Shown here in pieces: positions 37,032-46,036 of a stretch of 64,000 nucleotides of DNA. A model generated the notes under the pieces. The model saw only the letters and a list, made by a program, of their open reading frames with translations, made no database searches and was not told where the DNA came from. The stretch comes from Roseovarius sp. Pro17. Its GTDB lineage: Bacteria > Pseudomonadota > Alphaproteobacteria > Rhodobacterales > Rhodobacteraceae. The translations under genes were made by a program, and so were the position numbers. Location of the stretch: contig NZ_CP141179.1 of NCBI RefSeq assembly GCF_035599575.1, positions 3,881,001 to 3,945,000 on the forward strand, in the 5' to 3' direction. Each line of letters begins with the position of its first letter. Positions within the stretch are counted from its first letter, which is position 1.

Positions 37032-37066
37032 CTGGGAAAATAAGTTAAACACTGGGAAATTAACGT
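37032..37066 (+). promoter_or_regulatory. Direct repeats upstream of the formate dehydrogenase operon
   Basis: CTGGGAAA occurs at 37032-37039 and again at 37052-37059, exactly 20 bases (two helical turns) apart, each followed by a TTAA. The second copy ends 18 bases before the start codon, next to the TGAGGAG ribosome-binding site. A regulator site is possible. Confidence 0.4.
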
Positions 37067-37077
37067 GAGGAGTCGTC

Positions 37078-38763
37078 ATGGGCGCGGATCAAGGTAGCGG
37101 TGTATGGAAATCCGGGCGTGGCAAGGGTCGCGTCACGCCAAAAGGCCGTCAACTCGACGACGCAGCCTGGGCCGACGTCAAGGCGCTGTTGGAGGGTCGC
37201 GAAGTTCGGCGCGATCTATTGATCGAATTCCTGCACCTCATTCAGGACAAGTTCGGGCACCTGTCTGCCGCGCACCTGCGCGCGCTGGCCGAGGAAATGC
37301 GTCTTGGCATGGCCGAAATCTATGAGGTCGCCACGTTTTACGCCCATTTCGACGTGGTCAAAGAGGGCGAGACACCCCCGCCCGCGCTGACAATCCGCGT
37401 CTGCGATTCGCTTAGCTGTGAACTGGCTGGCGCGCAGGAACTGAAATCGGCGTTGGAAAAGGGCTATGACCCTGCGGAGGTCCGCGTGCTGCGCGCGCCC
37501 TGCATGGGTCGCTGCGATACCGCGCCGGTTCTGGAACTGGGCCACGCCCATATCGACCACGCCACACCCGAAAAGGTGAAGGCGGCAATCGAGGCGGGTG
37601 ACACCCATCCGCATATTCCCGATTACGAGGCGCTCGAGGCCTATCGCGCCGATGGCGGCTACAAGGTGCTTGCCCAAATTCGCAAGGACGGCAATTTCGA
37701 GACGCTTCAGCAGACGCTGCTGGATGGGGGTCTTCGTGGCCTCGGCGGCGCTGGTTTCCCGTCGGGTAAAAAATGGGGTTTTGTGCGCGACGCTGCTGGC
37801 CCGCGCTACCTTGCCGTCAATGGCGACGAGGGCGAGCCGGGCACATTCAAGGACCGCTACCACCTGGAGCGTACGCCCCACCTCTTTCTAGAGGGCATGC
37901 TGATCGCCGCTTGGGCGGTCGAGGCGCAGACTTGTTTTATCTACATGCGCGACGAATATCCCGCCGTGCTGGAAATCCTGGCCCGCGAAATTGCGGCGCT
38001 CGAAGACGCCGGGATCGCGCCCAATGGATATATCGAAGTGCGGCGCGGCGCGGGTGCGTATATCTGCGGCGAAGAGAGCGCGATGATCGAATCCATTGAG
38101 GGCAAGCGCGGCATTCCGCGCCACCGTCCGCCATTTGTGGCGCAGGTCGGCGTGTTCAATCGCCCGACGCTGGTGAACAACGTCGAGACCCTGCACTGGG
38201 TCACGCGCATCCTGCGCGAGGGCGGCGAGATCCTGTCGGGCGTCGAGAAAAATGGCCGCAAGGGCATGCGCAGCTATTCCGTTTCGGGGCGGGTCAAGAA
38301 CCCCGGCGTGCATTTGCTGCCTGCTGGATCGACCATCACCGATATCATCGAGGCCGCGGGCGGTATGCTGGATGGCCACGCCTTTAAGGCTTATCAGCCG
38401 GGTGGTCCGTCCTCGGGCCTGTTGCCTGCGTCGATGAACGATATCCCGCTCGATTTTGATACGTTGCAACCGCATGGCACCTTCATCGGGTCCGCCGCTG
38501 TCGTCGTTCTCAGCGACAAGGACAGCGCCAAGCAGGCCGCGCTGAACATGCTGCGGTTCTTTGAGGATGAAAGCTGCGGCCAATGCACCCCCTGCCGGGT
38601 AGGCTGCGAAAAAGCGGTCAAACTGATGGAAGCGGACAAGTGGGATCAGCCGTTGCTCGATGAGCTTTGTACAGCCATGGCCGATGCATCCATCTGCGGG
38701 CTTGGCCAGGCGGCGCCGAATCCGATACGCTCAGCGATGAAGCACTTCCCGGAGGAAATCTGA
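37078..38763 (+). CDS. fdhB: NAD-dependent formate dehydrogenase, fused gamma-beta (NuoEF-like) subunit
   Basis: A 561-residue diaphorase subunit. Residues 1-about 165 are NuoE/FdsG-like, with [2Fe-2S] cysteines in CDSLSC and CMGRC. Residues about 200-561 are NuoF/FdsB-like: FMN and NADH binding in GGLRGLGGAGFPSGKKW and AVNGDEGEPGTFKDRYHLE, a Gly-rich GAGAYICGEESAMIESIEG, and [4Fe-4S] ligands in SCGQCTPCRVGC. The gamma-beta fusion matches Fdh1B of methylotrophs rather than separate FdsG and FdsB. TGAGGAG precedes the ATG. The stop overlaps the next start (TGATG). Confidence 0.93.
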   Translation: MGADQGSGVWKSGRGKGRVTPKGRQLDDAAWADVKALLEGREVRRDLLIEFLHLIQDKFGHLSAAHLRALAEEMRLGMAEIYEVATFYAHFDVVKEGETPPPALTIRVCDSLSCELAGAQELKSALEKGYDPAEVRVLRAPCMGRCDTAPVLELGHAHIDHATPEKVKAAIEAGDTHPHIPDYEALEAYRADGGYKVLAQIRKDGNFETLQQTLLDGGLRGLGGAGFPSGKKWGFVRDAAGPRYLAVNGDEGEPGTFKDRYHLERTPHLFLEGMLIAAWAVEAQTCFIYMRDEYPAVLEILAREIAALEDAGIAPNGYIEVRRGAGAYICGEESAMIESIEGKRGIPRHRPPFVAQVGVFNRPTLVNNVETLHWVTRILREGGEILSGVEKNGRKGMRSYSVSGRVKNPGVHLLPAGSTITDIIEAAGGMLDGHAFKAYQPGGPSSGLLPASMNDIPLDFDTLQPHGTFIGSAAVVVLSDKDSAKQAALNMLRFFEDESCGQCTPCRVGCEKAVKLMEADKWDQPLLDELCTAMADASICGLGQAAPNPIRSAMKHFPEEI

Positions 38764-41543
38764 TGCTCGATACGAATACGGAGACAGTCACTTTCACGCT
38801 CGACGGCGCCGAAGTTACCGCACCCAAGGGCATGACGATCTGGGAAATCAGCCACGGTCGTGGCCTGATCATCCCCAACCTCTGCCACAAGCCGGAGCCG
38901 GGCTATCGCCCCGACGGCAACTGCCGCGCCTGCATGGTCGAGGTCGAGGGCGAGCGGGTCCTCGTCGCCTCGTGCATCCGCGAGCCGGGCGAGGGGATGG
39001 TCGTCAAGACCGATACCGCGCGTGCCAAATCGGCCCGAAAAATGGTGATGGAAATGCTGGTCGCCGACCAGCCCAAGCCCGAGGTTGCGCACGACAAATC
39101 CAGCCACATGTGGGACATGGCCGCGATGCAAGGCGTCGAGACCAGCCGCTTTCCCAAGCTGGAAGAGGGCCACATCCCACTGCTGGATGACAGCCACGTC
39201 GCGATGAGCGTTAACCTTGATGCCTGTATCCAATGCGGCCTGTGCGTGCGCGCCTGCCGCGAGGTTCAGGTGAACGACGTGATCGGCATGGCCGGGCGCG
39301 GGCATAATGCCTATCCAGTATTCGATTTCGATGATCCCATGGGCGAGAGCACCTGCGTCGCCTGCGGCGAGTGCGTTCAGGCTTGTCCGACCGGCGCGCT
39401 GATGCCGTCGACCGTTGTGGACGAAAATCAGGTTGGCGACAGCGCCGATTTCGATTCCGAGACCAAGAGCATCTGCCCGTTCTGCGGCGTCGGCTGCCAG
39501 ATTTCGCTCAAGGTCAAGGATGGCAAGGTCAAGTATGTCGAGGGTCTGAATGGCCCCGCCAACGAGGGGCGGCTGTGCGTCAAAGGTCGCTTTGGCTTTG
39601 ACTATATTCATCACCCCCACCGCCTGACCAAGCCGTTGATCCGTCGCGAAGACGCGCCCGCAAAGGGTCTGAACGTCGATCCCGGCAATTGGCAGGCGCA
39701 CTTCCGCGAGGCCGAGTGGGACGAGGCGCTGGACCTTGCCGCTGGCCGACTAAAAGGTCGCGGACGCGAGGTCGCCGGTTTCGGCAGCGCAAAATGCACC
39801 AACGAAGAGGCGTATCTGTTCCAGAAGCTGATCCGCCAGGGCTTTGGCCATAATAACGTCGATCACTGCACGCGTCTGTGCCACGCATCCTCTGTGGCGG
39901 CCTTGATCGAAAACGTTGGTTCGGGCGCTGTCACGGCGACCTTCAACGAGATTGAAAATGCCGACGTGGCAATCGCCATCGGCTGTAACCCGGTTGAAAA
40001 CCACCCCGTTGCCGCCACTTATTTCAAGCAGTTCACCCAGCGCGGTGGCAAGCTGATCGTGATGGACCCGCGCGGACAAGGGCTCAAGCGGTTCGCGTCC
40101 CATATGCTGCAATTCCGCCCCGGTGCGGATGTGTCGATGCTGAACGCCATCATGCACACGATCGTCGAGGAAAAGCTGTACGATCAGCAATATGTCGACG
40201 CCTACACCGAGAATTGGGAAGCTCAAAAGGAGCATCTGGCCGACTTTTCACCGGAAAAGATGGAAGGTATCTGCGGCATCTCGGCGGAAACGCTGCGCGA
40301 GGTCGCGCGTACCTTTGCCGGTGCGAAATCTGCGATGATCTTTTGGGGCATGGGTGTCAGCCAGCACATTCACGGCACGGATAATTCGCGCTGCCTGATT
40401 TCGCTGGCTCTCATGTGCGGTCAGGTCGGGCGCCCCGGTGCGGGTCTGCACCCGCTGCGTGGACAGAACAACGTGCAGGGCGCGTCTGACGCGGGCCTCG
40501 TGCCGATGTTCCTGCCCGACTATCAAAGCGTCACGGATGACGGTGTGCGCAATGCCTTTACCGAGGTTTGGGGCAGCGAAGATTTTAGCAGCCAGAAGGG
40601 CCTGACTGTGACCGAGATCATGGATGCGGTCCATGATGGCGACATCAAGGCGATGTATATTCTGGGTGAAAACCCGGCCATGTCCGACCCCGATGTCGAA
40701 CATGCCCGTGATGCGCTGGCCAAGCTGGATCATCTGGTCGTGCAGGATATTTTCCTGACCGAAACGGCGAACTATGCCGATGTGATCCTGCCCGCCTCGG
40801 CTTTTGCCGAGAAATCGGGCACGGTGACCAACACCAACCGTCAGGTGCAGATGGCCCGACCCGCCCTGCCGCCCATGGGGGACGCGCGTGAGGATTGGAA
40901 AATAACCATCGATCTGGCAAATCGGCTGGGCCTGAATTGGTCCTATGACTCGCCCGCCGATATCTTTGCCGAGATGAAGCTGAACATGCGCAGTCTCGAC
41001 AATATCACGTGGGAGCGGTTGGAGAATGAGGGCGCAGTGACCTATCCGTCGCTGTCGCCCACGGACCCCGGTCAGGCCATCGTGTTTGGCGACGGCTTCC
41101 CCCGTCCAGAGGGCCGGGCGCGGTTTACGCCAGCATCGATCATCGCCCCCGATGACGTGCCGGACGAAGAATATCCGATGATCCTGACCACTGGTCGCCA
41201 GCTGGAGCATTGGCATACAGGTTCAATGACGCGCCGGTCCAAAGTGCTGGACGCGGTGGAGCCTGAAGCGAACTGCTCGCTTCATCCCAGCACGCTACGC
41301 AAGCTGGGTGTTGAACCGGGCGAACATGTGCGACTGACCACCAAGCGCGGCACGATCAGCATCATGGCGCGGGCCGACCGCGCTATCGCACCCGACATGG
41401 TGTTCCTGCCCTTCGCATTCGTCGAAGCGGCCGCGAATATCCTGACCAACCCGGCAATCGACCCCTACGGCAAAATTCCGGAATTCAAATTTTCCGCCGT
41501 AAAAGTCGAAGCCGATAACACCACATCCGTCGCCGCAGAGTGA
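38763..41543 (+). CDS. fdhA: NAD-dependent formate dehydrogenase, molybdenum/tungsten catalytic subunit
   Basis: The 926-residue catalytic subunit, oxidising formate to CO2. The start MLDTNTETVTF is fixed by overlap with the fdhB stop. N-terminal NuoG-like part: [2Fe-2S] ligands in CHKPEPGYRPDGNCRAC, then two [4Fe-4S] clusters in CIQCGLCVRACREVQ and CVACGECVQACPTG. The molybdopterin domain has its own cluster in CPFCGVGCQ, and the active-site residue is Cys373 in CTRLCHASSV (no selenocysteine). Sequence and layout fit FdsA/Fdh1A. Accessory genes such as fdhD and fdsD are not next to it in this window. Confidence 0.95.
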   Translation: MLDTNTETVTFTLDGAEVTAPKGMTIWEISHGRGLIIPNLCHKPEPGYRPDGNCRACMVEVEGERVLVASCIREPGEGMVVKTDTARAKSARKMVMEMLVADQPKPEVAHDKSSHMWDMAAMQGVETSRFPKLEEGHIPLLDDSHVAMSVNLDACIQCGLCVRACREVQVNDVIGMAGRGHNAYPVFDFDDPMGESTCVACGECVQACPTGALMPSTVVDENQVGDSADFDSETKSICPFCGVGCQISLKVKDGKVKYVEGLNGPANEGRLCVKGRFGFDYIHHPHRLTKPLIRREDAPAKGLNVDPGNWQAHFREAEWDEALDLAAGRLKGRGREVAGFGSAKCTNEEAYLFQKLIRQGFGHNNVDHCTRLCHASSVAALIENVGSGAVTATFNEIENADVAIAIGCNPVENHPVAATYFKQFTQRGGKLIVMDPRGQGLKRFASHMLQFRPGADVSMLNAIMHTIVEEKLYDQQYVDAYTENWEAQKEHLADFSPEKMEGICGISAETLREVARTFAGAKSAMIFWGMGVSQHIHGTDNSRCLISLALMCGQVGRPGAGLHPLRGQNNVQGASDAGLVPMFLPDYQSVTDDGVRNAFTEVWGSEDFSSQKGLTVTEIMDAVHDGDIKAMYILGENPAMSDPDVEHARDALAKLDHLVVQDIFLTETANYADVILPASAFAEKSGTVTNTNRQVQMARPALPPMGDAREDWKITIDLANRLGLNWSYDSPADIFAEMKLNMRSLDNITWERLENEGAVTYPSLSPTDPGQAIVFGDGFPRPEGRARFTPASIIAPDDVPDEEYPMILTTGRQLEHWHTGSMTRRSKVLDAVEPEANCSLHPSTLRKLGVEPGEHVRLTTKRGTISIMARADRAIAPDMVFLPFAFVEAAANILTNPAIDPYGKIPEFKFSAVKVEADNTTSVAAE

Positions 41544-41572
41544 CGCCTTAAACCCCCAAGGGAGCCTTATTC

Positions 41573-43249
41573 ATGGCCTACAAAAGCGATATCGAAATTG
41601 CGCGCGCCGCGCAAAAGAAGCCGATCCAGGAGGTTGGTGACAAGTTGGGAATTCCCAGCGAGCATCTGCTGCCCTACGGCCACGACAAGGCAAAGGTGAG
41701 CCAAGCCTATATCGATAGCGTCCAAGGCAACAAGAACGGCAAGCTGATTCTGGTCACGGCCATCAACCCGACCCCGGCGGGCGAGGGCAAGACGACGACG
41801 ACTGTCGGTCTGGGCGACGGCCTGAACCGCATCGGCAAGAAGGCGATGGTGTGTATCCGCGAGGCCTCGCTGGGTCCGAACTTTGGCATGAAGGGCGGCG
41901 CCGCAGGCGGCGGTTACGCTCAGGTCGTGCCGATGGACGACATGAACCTGCACTTTACAGGTGACTTCCACGCGATCACCTCTGCGCACAGCCTGCTGTC
42001 GGCCATGATCGACAACCACATCTATTGGGGCAACGAGCTGGAGATCGACATCCGCCGCGTCGTCTGGCGCCGGGTCGTCGACATGAACGACCGCGCGCTG
42101 CGCCAGATCACGGCATCGCTGGGCGGGGTTGCCAACGGCTTCCCGCGTGAAGCTGGCTTTGACATCACCGTGGCCTCCGAAGTCATGGCGATCCTCTGCC
42201 TTGCCAAGAACCTCAAGGATTTAGAAGAGCGTCTGGGTAGCATGATCGTGGCCTATCGCCGCGACCACAGCCCCGTCTTCTGCCGCGATATCGAGGCACA
42301 GGGTGCAATGACTGTCCTGCTAAAGGACGCGATGCAGCCGAACCTGGTGCAGACACTGGAGAACAACCCGGCCTTCGTGCACGGTGGCCCATTCGCCAAC
42401 ATCGCACACGGCTGTAACTCGGTCACAGCCACTTCTACGGCGCTGAAAATCGCCGAATATGTGGTGACTGAGGCAGGCTTTGGTGCGGATCTGGGCGCTG
42501 AGAAGTTCATGAACATCAAGTGCCGCAAGGCCGGTCTTGCGCCTGATTGCGTGGTTCTGGTGGCGACAGTGCGTGCCATGAAGATGAACGGCGGCGTAGC
42601 CAAAAACGATCTGGGCGCTGAGAATGTGGATGCCGTCAAGGAAGGTTGTTCCAACCTCGGCCGTCATATCGGCAACCTCAAAAGCTTTGGGGTGCCTGTC
42701 GTCGTCGCGATCAACCATTTCGTCAACGACACCGACGCCGAAGTCGCTGCTGTCAAGGAATACGTCAAGAGCCAAGGCTCTGAGGCGGTCCTGTCGCGTC
42801 ATTGGGAACTGGGTAGTGAAGGCAGCGCGGACCTCGCAAAGCGCGTCGTCGAAATCGCCGAAAGCGGTGAGAGCAACTTCAAGCCGATCTACCCCGACGA
42901 TATGCCCCTATTCGAAAAGATCGAAACGATCGCCAAGAAGATCTATCACGCCGATGGTGTGGTGGCTGACAGCAAAATCCGCAATCAGCTGAAGCTGTGG
43001 GAAGAGCAGGGCTATGGCAATCTGCCGATCTGCATGGCCAAGACGCAGTACAGCTTTACCACCGATCCCAGCGTGCGTGGCGCGCCGACAGGGCATAGCG
43101 TGCCGGTGCGCGAAGTGCGTCTGAGCGCGGGTGCGGGATTCGTCGTCGTCGTCTGCGGCGAGATCATGACGATGCCGGGCCTGCCGCGCGTTCCGTCGGC
43201 GCAGTCGATCCGTCTGAACGACAGTGGTGAGATCGAAGGACTGTTTTAA
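41573..43249 (+). CDS. fhs: Formate-tetrahydrofolate ligase
   Basis: Makes 10-formyl-THF from formate, THF and ATP, reversibly. The 558-residue product has the ATP-binding [19 protein letters not shown] near residue 64, [20 protein letters not shown], and the C-terminal [19 protein letters not shown] precedes the ATG. It sits between formate dehydrogenase and folD; with them it links methylene-THF oxidation to formate and CO2. Confidence 0.98.
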   Translation: MAYKSDIEIARAAQKKPIQEVGDKLGIPSEHLLPYGHDKAKVSQAYIDSVQGNKNGKLILVTAINPTPAGEGKTTTTVGLGDGLNRIGKKAMVCIREASLGPNFGMKGGAAGGGYAQVVPMDDMNLHFTGDFHAITSAHSLLSAMIDNHIYWGNELEIDIRRVVWRRVVDMNDRALRQITASLGGVANGFPREAGFDITVASEVMAILCLAKNLKDLEERLGSMIVAYRRDHSPVFCRDIEAQGAMTVLLKDAMQPNLVQTLENNPAFVHGGPFANIAHGCNSVTATSTALKIAEYVVTEAGFGADLGAEKFMNIKCRKAGLAPDCVVLVATVRAMKMNGGVAKNDLGAENVDAVKEGCSNLGRHIGNLKSFGVPVVVAINHFVNDTDAEVAAVKEYVKSQGSEAVLSRHWELGSEGSADLAKRVVEIAESGESNFKPIYPDDMPLFEKIETIAKKIYHADGVVADSKIRNQLKLWEEQGYGNLPICMAKTQYSFTTDPSVRGAPTGHSVPVREVRLSAGAGFVVVVCGEIMTMPGLPRVPSAQSIRLNDSGEIEGLF

Positions 43250-43255
43250 GCGAAG

Positions 43256-43310
43256 CGGTGCGCGCGGGGCATTGAGCCCCACGCGCACCGGTCGCCGCCT
43301 TACAGGCGGC
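43256..43310 (+). terminator. Two consecutive hairpins between fhs and folD
   Basis: A long stem pairs 43256-43270 with 43276-43290 (CGGTGCGCG plus GGGGC arms, one mismatch, loop ATTGA). A second stem GCCGCCT (43294-43300) pairs with AGGCGGC (43304-43310). Neither has a T run directly after it; the TATTTTT of the dispersed element follows 20 bases on. This may attenuate or separate the fhs and folD messages. Confidence 0.55.
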
Positions 43311-43326
43311 TCTGCGCCTTCGGCGA

Positions 43327-43349
43327 GAGTATTTTTGGAATGATGAAAG
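43327..43349 (+). repeat. Copy 3 of a short dispersed intergenic element
   Basis: GAGTATTTTTGGAA followed by TGATGAAAG, preceded by CGCCTTCGGCGA. It lies 35 bases upstream of the folD start, in the sense orientation, like the copy before ilvE. Confidence 0.65.
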
Positions 43350-43384
43350 CGGGGGCAGCGCCTTCGCGAATTTGGGAGGGCGCG

Positions 43385-44278
43385 ATGACGGCTCAGGTGA
43401 TTGACGGCAAGGCCTTTGCGGCCGAGGTACGTGGCAAGGTGGCAGAGCATGTGGCCCGCCTGAAGGACAAGCACGATCTGGTGCCGGGACTGGCGGTCGT
43501 TCTGGTCGGCGAAGACCCTGCAAGTCAGGTCTACGTGCGCTCGAAAGGCAAGCAGACGACAGAGGTCGGCATGAAAAGCGTCGAGCACAAGCTGGACGTC
43601 GAGACATCACAAGAGGATCTGCTGGCGCTGATCGACACGCTGAACAACGATGACAGCATTAACGGCATTCTGGTGCAGCTGCCTTTGCCCAAACATATCG
43701 ACGAGGATCTGGTCATCAACTCGATTGACCCGACCAAGGATGTGGACGGGTTTCATATCTCGAACGTGGGTCTGCTGGGAACTGGACAGAAAAGCATGGT
43801 GCCCTGCACGCCGCTGGGATGCCTCATGATGTTACGTCATCACCACGGCTCGCTTTCGGGTATGGATGCGGTCGTGATCGGGCGCAGCAATATCGTGGGC
43901 AAGCCGATGGCGCAGCTACTGCTGGGTGACAGCTGCACAGTGACCATCGCGCACTCGCGCACCAAGGATCTGGCCGATGTGGTGCGCCGCGCCGATATCG
44001 TTGTCGCCGCAGTCGGTCGACCCGAAATGGTGCCGGGCGACTGGATCAAGGAAGGCGCCACCGTCATCGACGTGGGCATCAACCGGATCGAAAAGGACGA
44101 CGGCAAGACCAAGCTGGTCGGCGACGTCGATTACGAAAGCTGCGCCGCACGCGCCGGTGCGATCACGCCTGTGCCCGGTGGCGTCGGACCGATGACCATC
44201 GCCTGCCTGCTGGCCAACACGCTGACGGCCACCTGCCGCGCGAACGGTCTGGAAGAGCCCGAGGGCCTGACTGTTTAA
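43385..44278 (+). CDS. folD: Methylene-THF dehydrogenase / methenyl-THF cyclohydrolase
   Basis: Bifunctional folate enzyme of 297 residues from [25 protein letters not shown] precedes this ATG, and the Met at 43340 lies in the dispersed element. The catalytic Lys is in [22 protein letters not shown] and the dinucleotide-binding [15 protein letters not shown] are present, and [15 protein letters not shown] closes the protein. It completes the fdh-fhs-folD C1 set. The stop overlaps the convergent pdeM stop by 4 bases. Confidence 0.97.
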   Translation: MTAQVIDGKAFAAEVRGKVAEHVARLKDKHDLVPGLAVVLVGEDPASQVYVRSKGKQTTEVGMKSVEHKLDVETSQEDLLALIDTLNNDDSINGILVQLPLPKHIDEDLVINSIDPTKDVDGFHISNVGLLGTGQKSMVPCTPLGCLMMLRHHHGSLSGMDAVVIGRSNIVGKPMAQLLLGDSCTVTIAHSRTKDLADVVRRADIVVAAVGRPEMVPGDWIKEGATVIDVGINRIEKDDGKTKLVGDVDYESCAARAGAITPVPGGVGPMTIACLLANTLTATCRANGLEEPEGLTV

Positions 44279-44940
44279 CGCGGCATCGGGATGGGGCGAG
44301 CAATGCCGCCAGTCAGCACTGCCACCGCCTCGGCGCGCATCAGGCTGGTAAGCGCGGGATTGTCGCTGCGCAGCCCGCCGGTATAGGTGCCATAGGCGGG
44401 CAAAATCACACGATCGGTATCGATCAGGAACGCGGGGCGGCTGAGGCTGCGGCCCCGCGTTTTTACTTTTGCCTTGGGGTGGAAATGACCCGACAACTCG
44501 CCACTGGCGCCGGGGCGCGCGATGTGACGGAAGGTGAGCGGAGGGATGGGTAACTCCGCCAGGTGCGTGCCGCCCAAATCGACCGGGCCCGGATCGTGAT
44601 TGCCTTCGACCCAGACCCAACGGCGACCCGATTGGAGGGTCATTATCCAGAGCTTGTCCGCGTCCATCAAGCCATCCGCCGCCGCATTGTCATCGAAGCT
44701 ATCACCGAGGCAAATGACAGTCTTGGCGCCGGTAAACCTGAGGTCGGTTTCCAGTCGGGCGAGGGTATCACGCGTCTCGTATGGGGGCAGGGCGGCGGAG
44801 CCAAGGCGCGTACGGCGCTCGGATTTTCCGAGATGCAGGTCGGAAACGCAGAGAAGGTTCTCGTCGGGCCAATAAAGCGCGCCGGTAGGCAGGGCAATCA
44901 GGCGGGCGCCGGCGAGGGTGAAGGGGTAAGTGGTGGTCAT
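44275..44940 (-). CDS. pdeM: Ligase-associated metallophosphoesterase PdeM
   Basis: A 221-residue calcineurin-like phosphoesterase of the DNA-damage-response group that usually travels with an ATP-dependent ligase and an Lhr-type helicase. Metal-binding motifs are in order: [38 protein letters not shown] and [13 protein letters not shown]. The ligase and helicase genes are not in this window, so the usual cluster is split here. The right-hand neighbour is an AT-rich accessory gene. Confidence 0.9.
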   Translation of the reverse strand: MTTTYPFTLAGARLIALPTGALYWPDENLLCVSDLHLGKSERRTRLGSAALPPYETRDTLARLETDLRFTGAKTVICLGDSFDDNAAADGLMDADKLWIMTLQSGRRWVWVEGNHDPGPVDLGGTHLAELPIPPLTFRHIARPGASGELSGHFHPKAKVKTRGRSLSRPAFLIDTDRVILPAYGTYTGGLRSDNPALTSLMRAEAVAVLTGGIARPIPMPR

Positions 44941-44988
44941 GCGGGATTTATGGCAAGCAGGACAGAAAGTGGAGAGCCAAAAAATGGG

Positions 44989-46005
44989 TCATTGTATATT
45001 CCGGAACAAGTTTATGAGAAAGGCGATCGCGTCTTCGTTGTAAATCACCGGCGTTGCAGAGGGTATATAACCCGAGTCTCTGTATCTTTGTTCTTGCTGT
45101 AGATTTCTGAAGTTGTACTTTGAGTATCTGATATCGCCTTTCATTTTGTTACAATTAATAGTGCGCCAGAAATCAGGCTGCTTTAAGGTTGGAACAGCAC
45201 GCTTAACACGTTTCCAAACTTCAGTACTGCTATAGGGATACTTTGCTAAAAGGTTTTGCTCTACCGTGCGCTCGACCTCTAGGGCATTGACCGGCACGAC
45301 GTCTCCAACAAGCTTAAGTGTTTCGGCGCCCGAACTTTCGGAAAACTCACCTTCCTTGATAAATTTCAGTTTTCTGGCAAGTTCGCTGTCAATAACTAGA
45401 GAACTGTGCTGCCGATCCAGTGTTGCAATTTCATCACGCAAGACTATCGCGCTTTGCGGCCCTGAAGGTCCAATTGAACGAACGTGATCAATCCACGACT
45501 GATTGGTGTCCTCAATCCGATTTGAAATAATGGCCTGCAATTCACCTGATAGAATTCTCTGAGATCGGCCGCCATAACGGTAGTAGACATCGCCATTTCT
45601 GATGATCTGATCTTTACCGCTGTCCTGTAATGCAATTAGTGGCTTTATTCTTGCTTCGTCGATTTTGAAGGCCGCAAATTTTTTCTCCCCAATCTCTGCC
45701 GAAATGGCTTGCCATCCTATTTCGGAGGAAAACATTCGGCCCAAGAAGCCAGTAGTTTTCTCGGGGTCAACTTTTTCAAAACTTTGCCAAGATTTTTCCA
45801 ATAAGCCTAGTGGAATTCGTGGTGAATCTTTAACGCCAAAAACAATATATCCACCGATGTTGTTCGCGAACGCAGCAAAATCTCTAAAGTAGTCAGCCAG
45901 TCCGGCTAGGTTAAATTGCTCTTTAAATTCAAGTGTTCTGCTTTCTCTATGGAAAAGTTTTCCACCCTTCTGCCTGAGTAACCCACTCAGAATTTCTCCA
46001 GTCAT
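44989..46005 (-). CDS. AlbA_2 (Schlafen-type) putative ATP/nucleic-acid-binding protein
   Basis: A 338-residue protein. Residues about 20-150 form an AlbA_2 domain (formerly AAA_4): RESRTLEFKEQFNLAGLADY, then DFAAFANNIGGYIVFGVKDSP and a Tyr/Arg-rich VYYRYGGRSQRI. The C-terminal about 90 residues (from YPYSSTEVWKRVKRAVP to the end) look like a separate helical nucleic-acid-binding module that I do not name. Base use is clearly more AT-rich than both neighbours, a sign of horizontal transfer. AlbA_2/Schlafen proteins include tRNA-cleaving and antiphage factors as well as transcription regulators. It stands alone between pdeM and parE, with a weak GAGAG ribosome-binding site. Confidence 0.75.
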   Translation of the reverse strand: MTGEILSGLLRQKGGKLFHRESRTLEFKEQFNLAGLADYFRDFAAFANNIGGYIVFGVKDSPRIPLGLLEKSWQSFEKVDPEKTTGFLGRMFSSEIGWQAISAEIGEKKFAAFKIDEARIKPLIALQDSGKDQIIRNGDVYYRYGGRSQRILSGELQAIISNRIEDTNQSWIDHVRSIGPSGPQSAIVLRDEIATLDRQHSSLVIDSELARKLKFIKEGEFSESSGAETLKLVGDVVPVNALEVERTVEQNLLAKYPYSSTEVWKRVKRAVPTLKQPDFWRTINCNKMKGDIRYSKYNFRNLQQEQRYRDSGYIPSATPVIYNEDAIAFLINLFRNIQ

Positions 46006-46036
46006 ACTCTAATCTCTCAGATCATGGGACGTTTCT

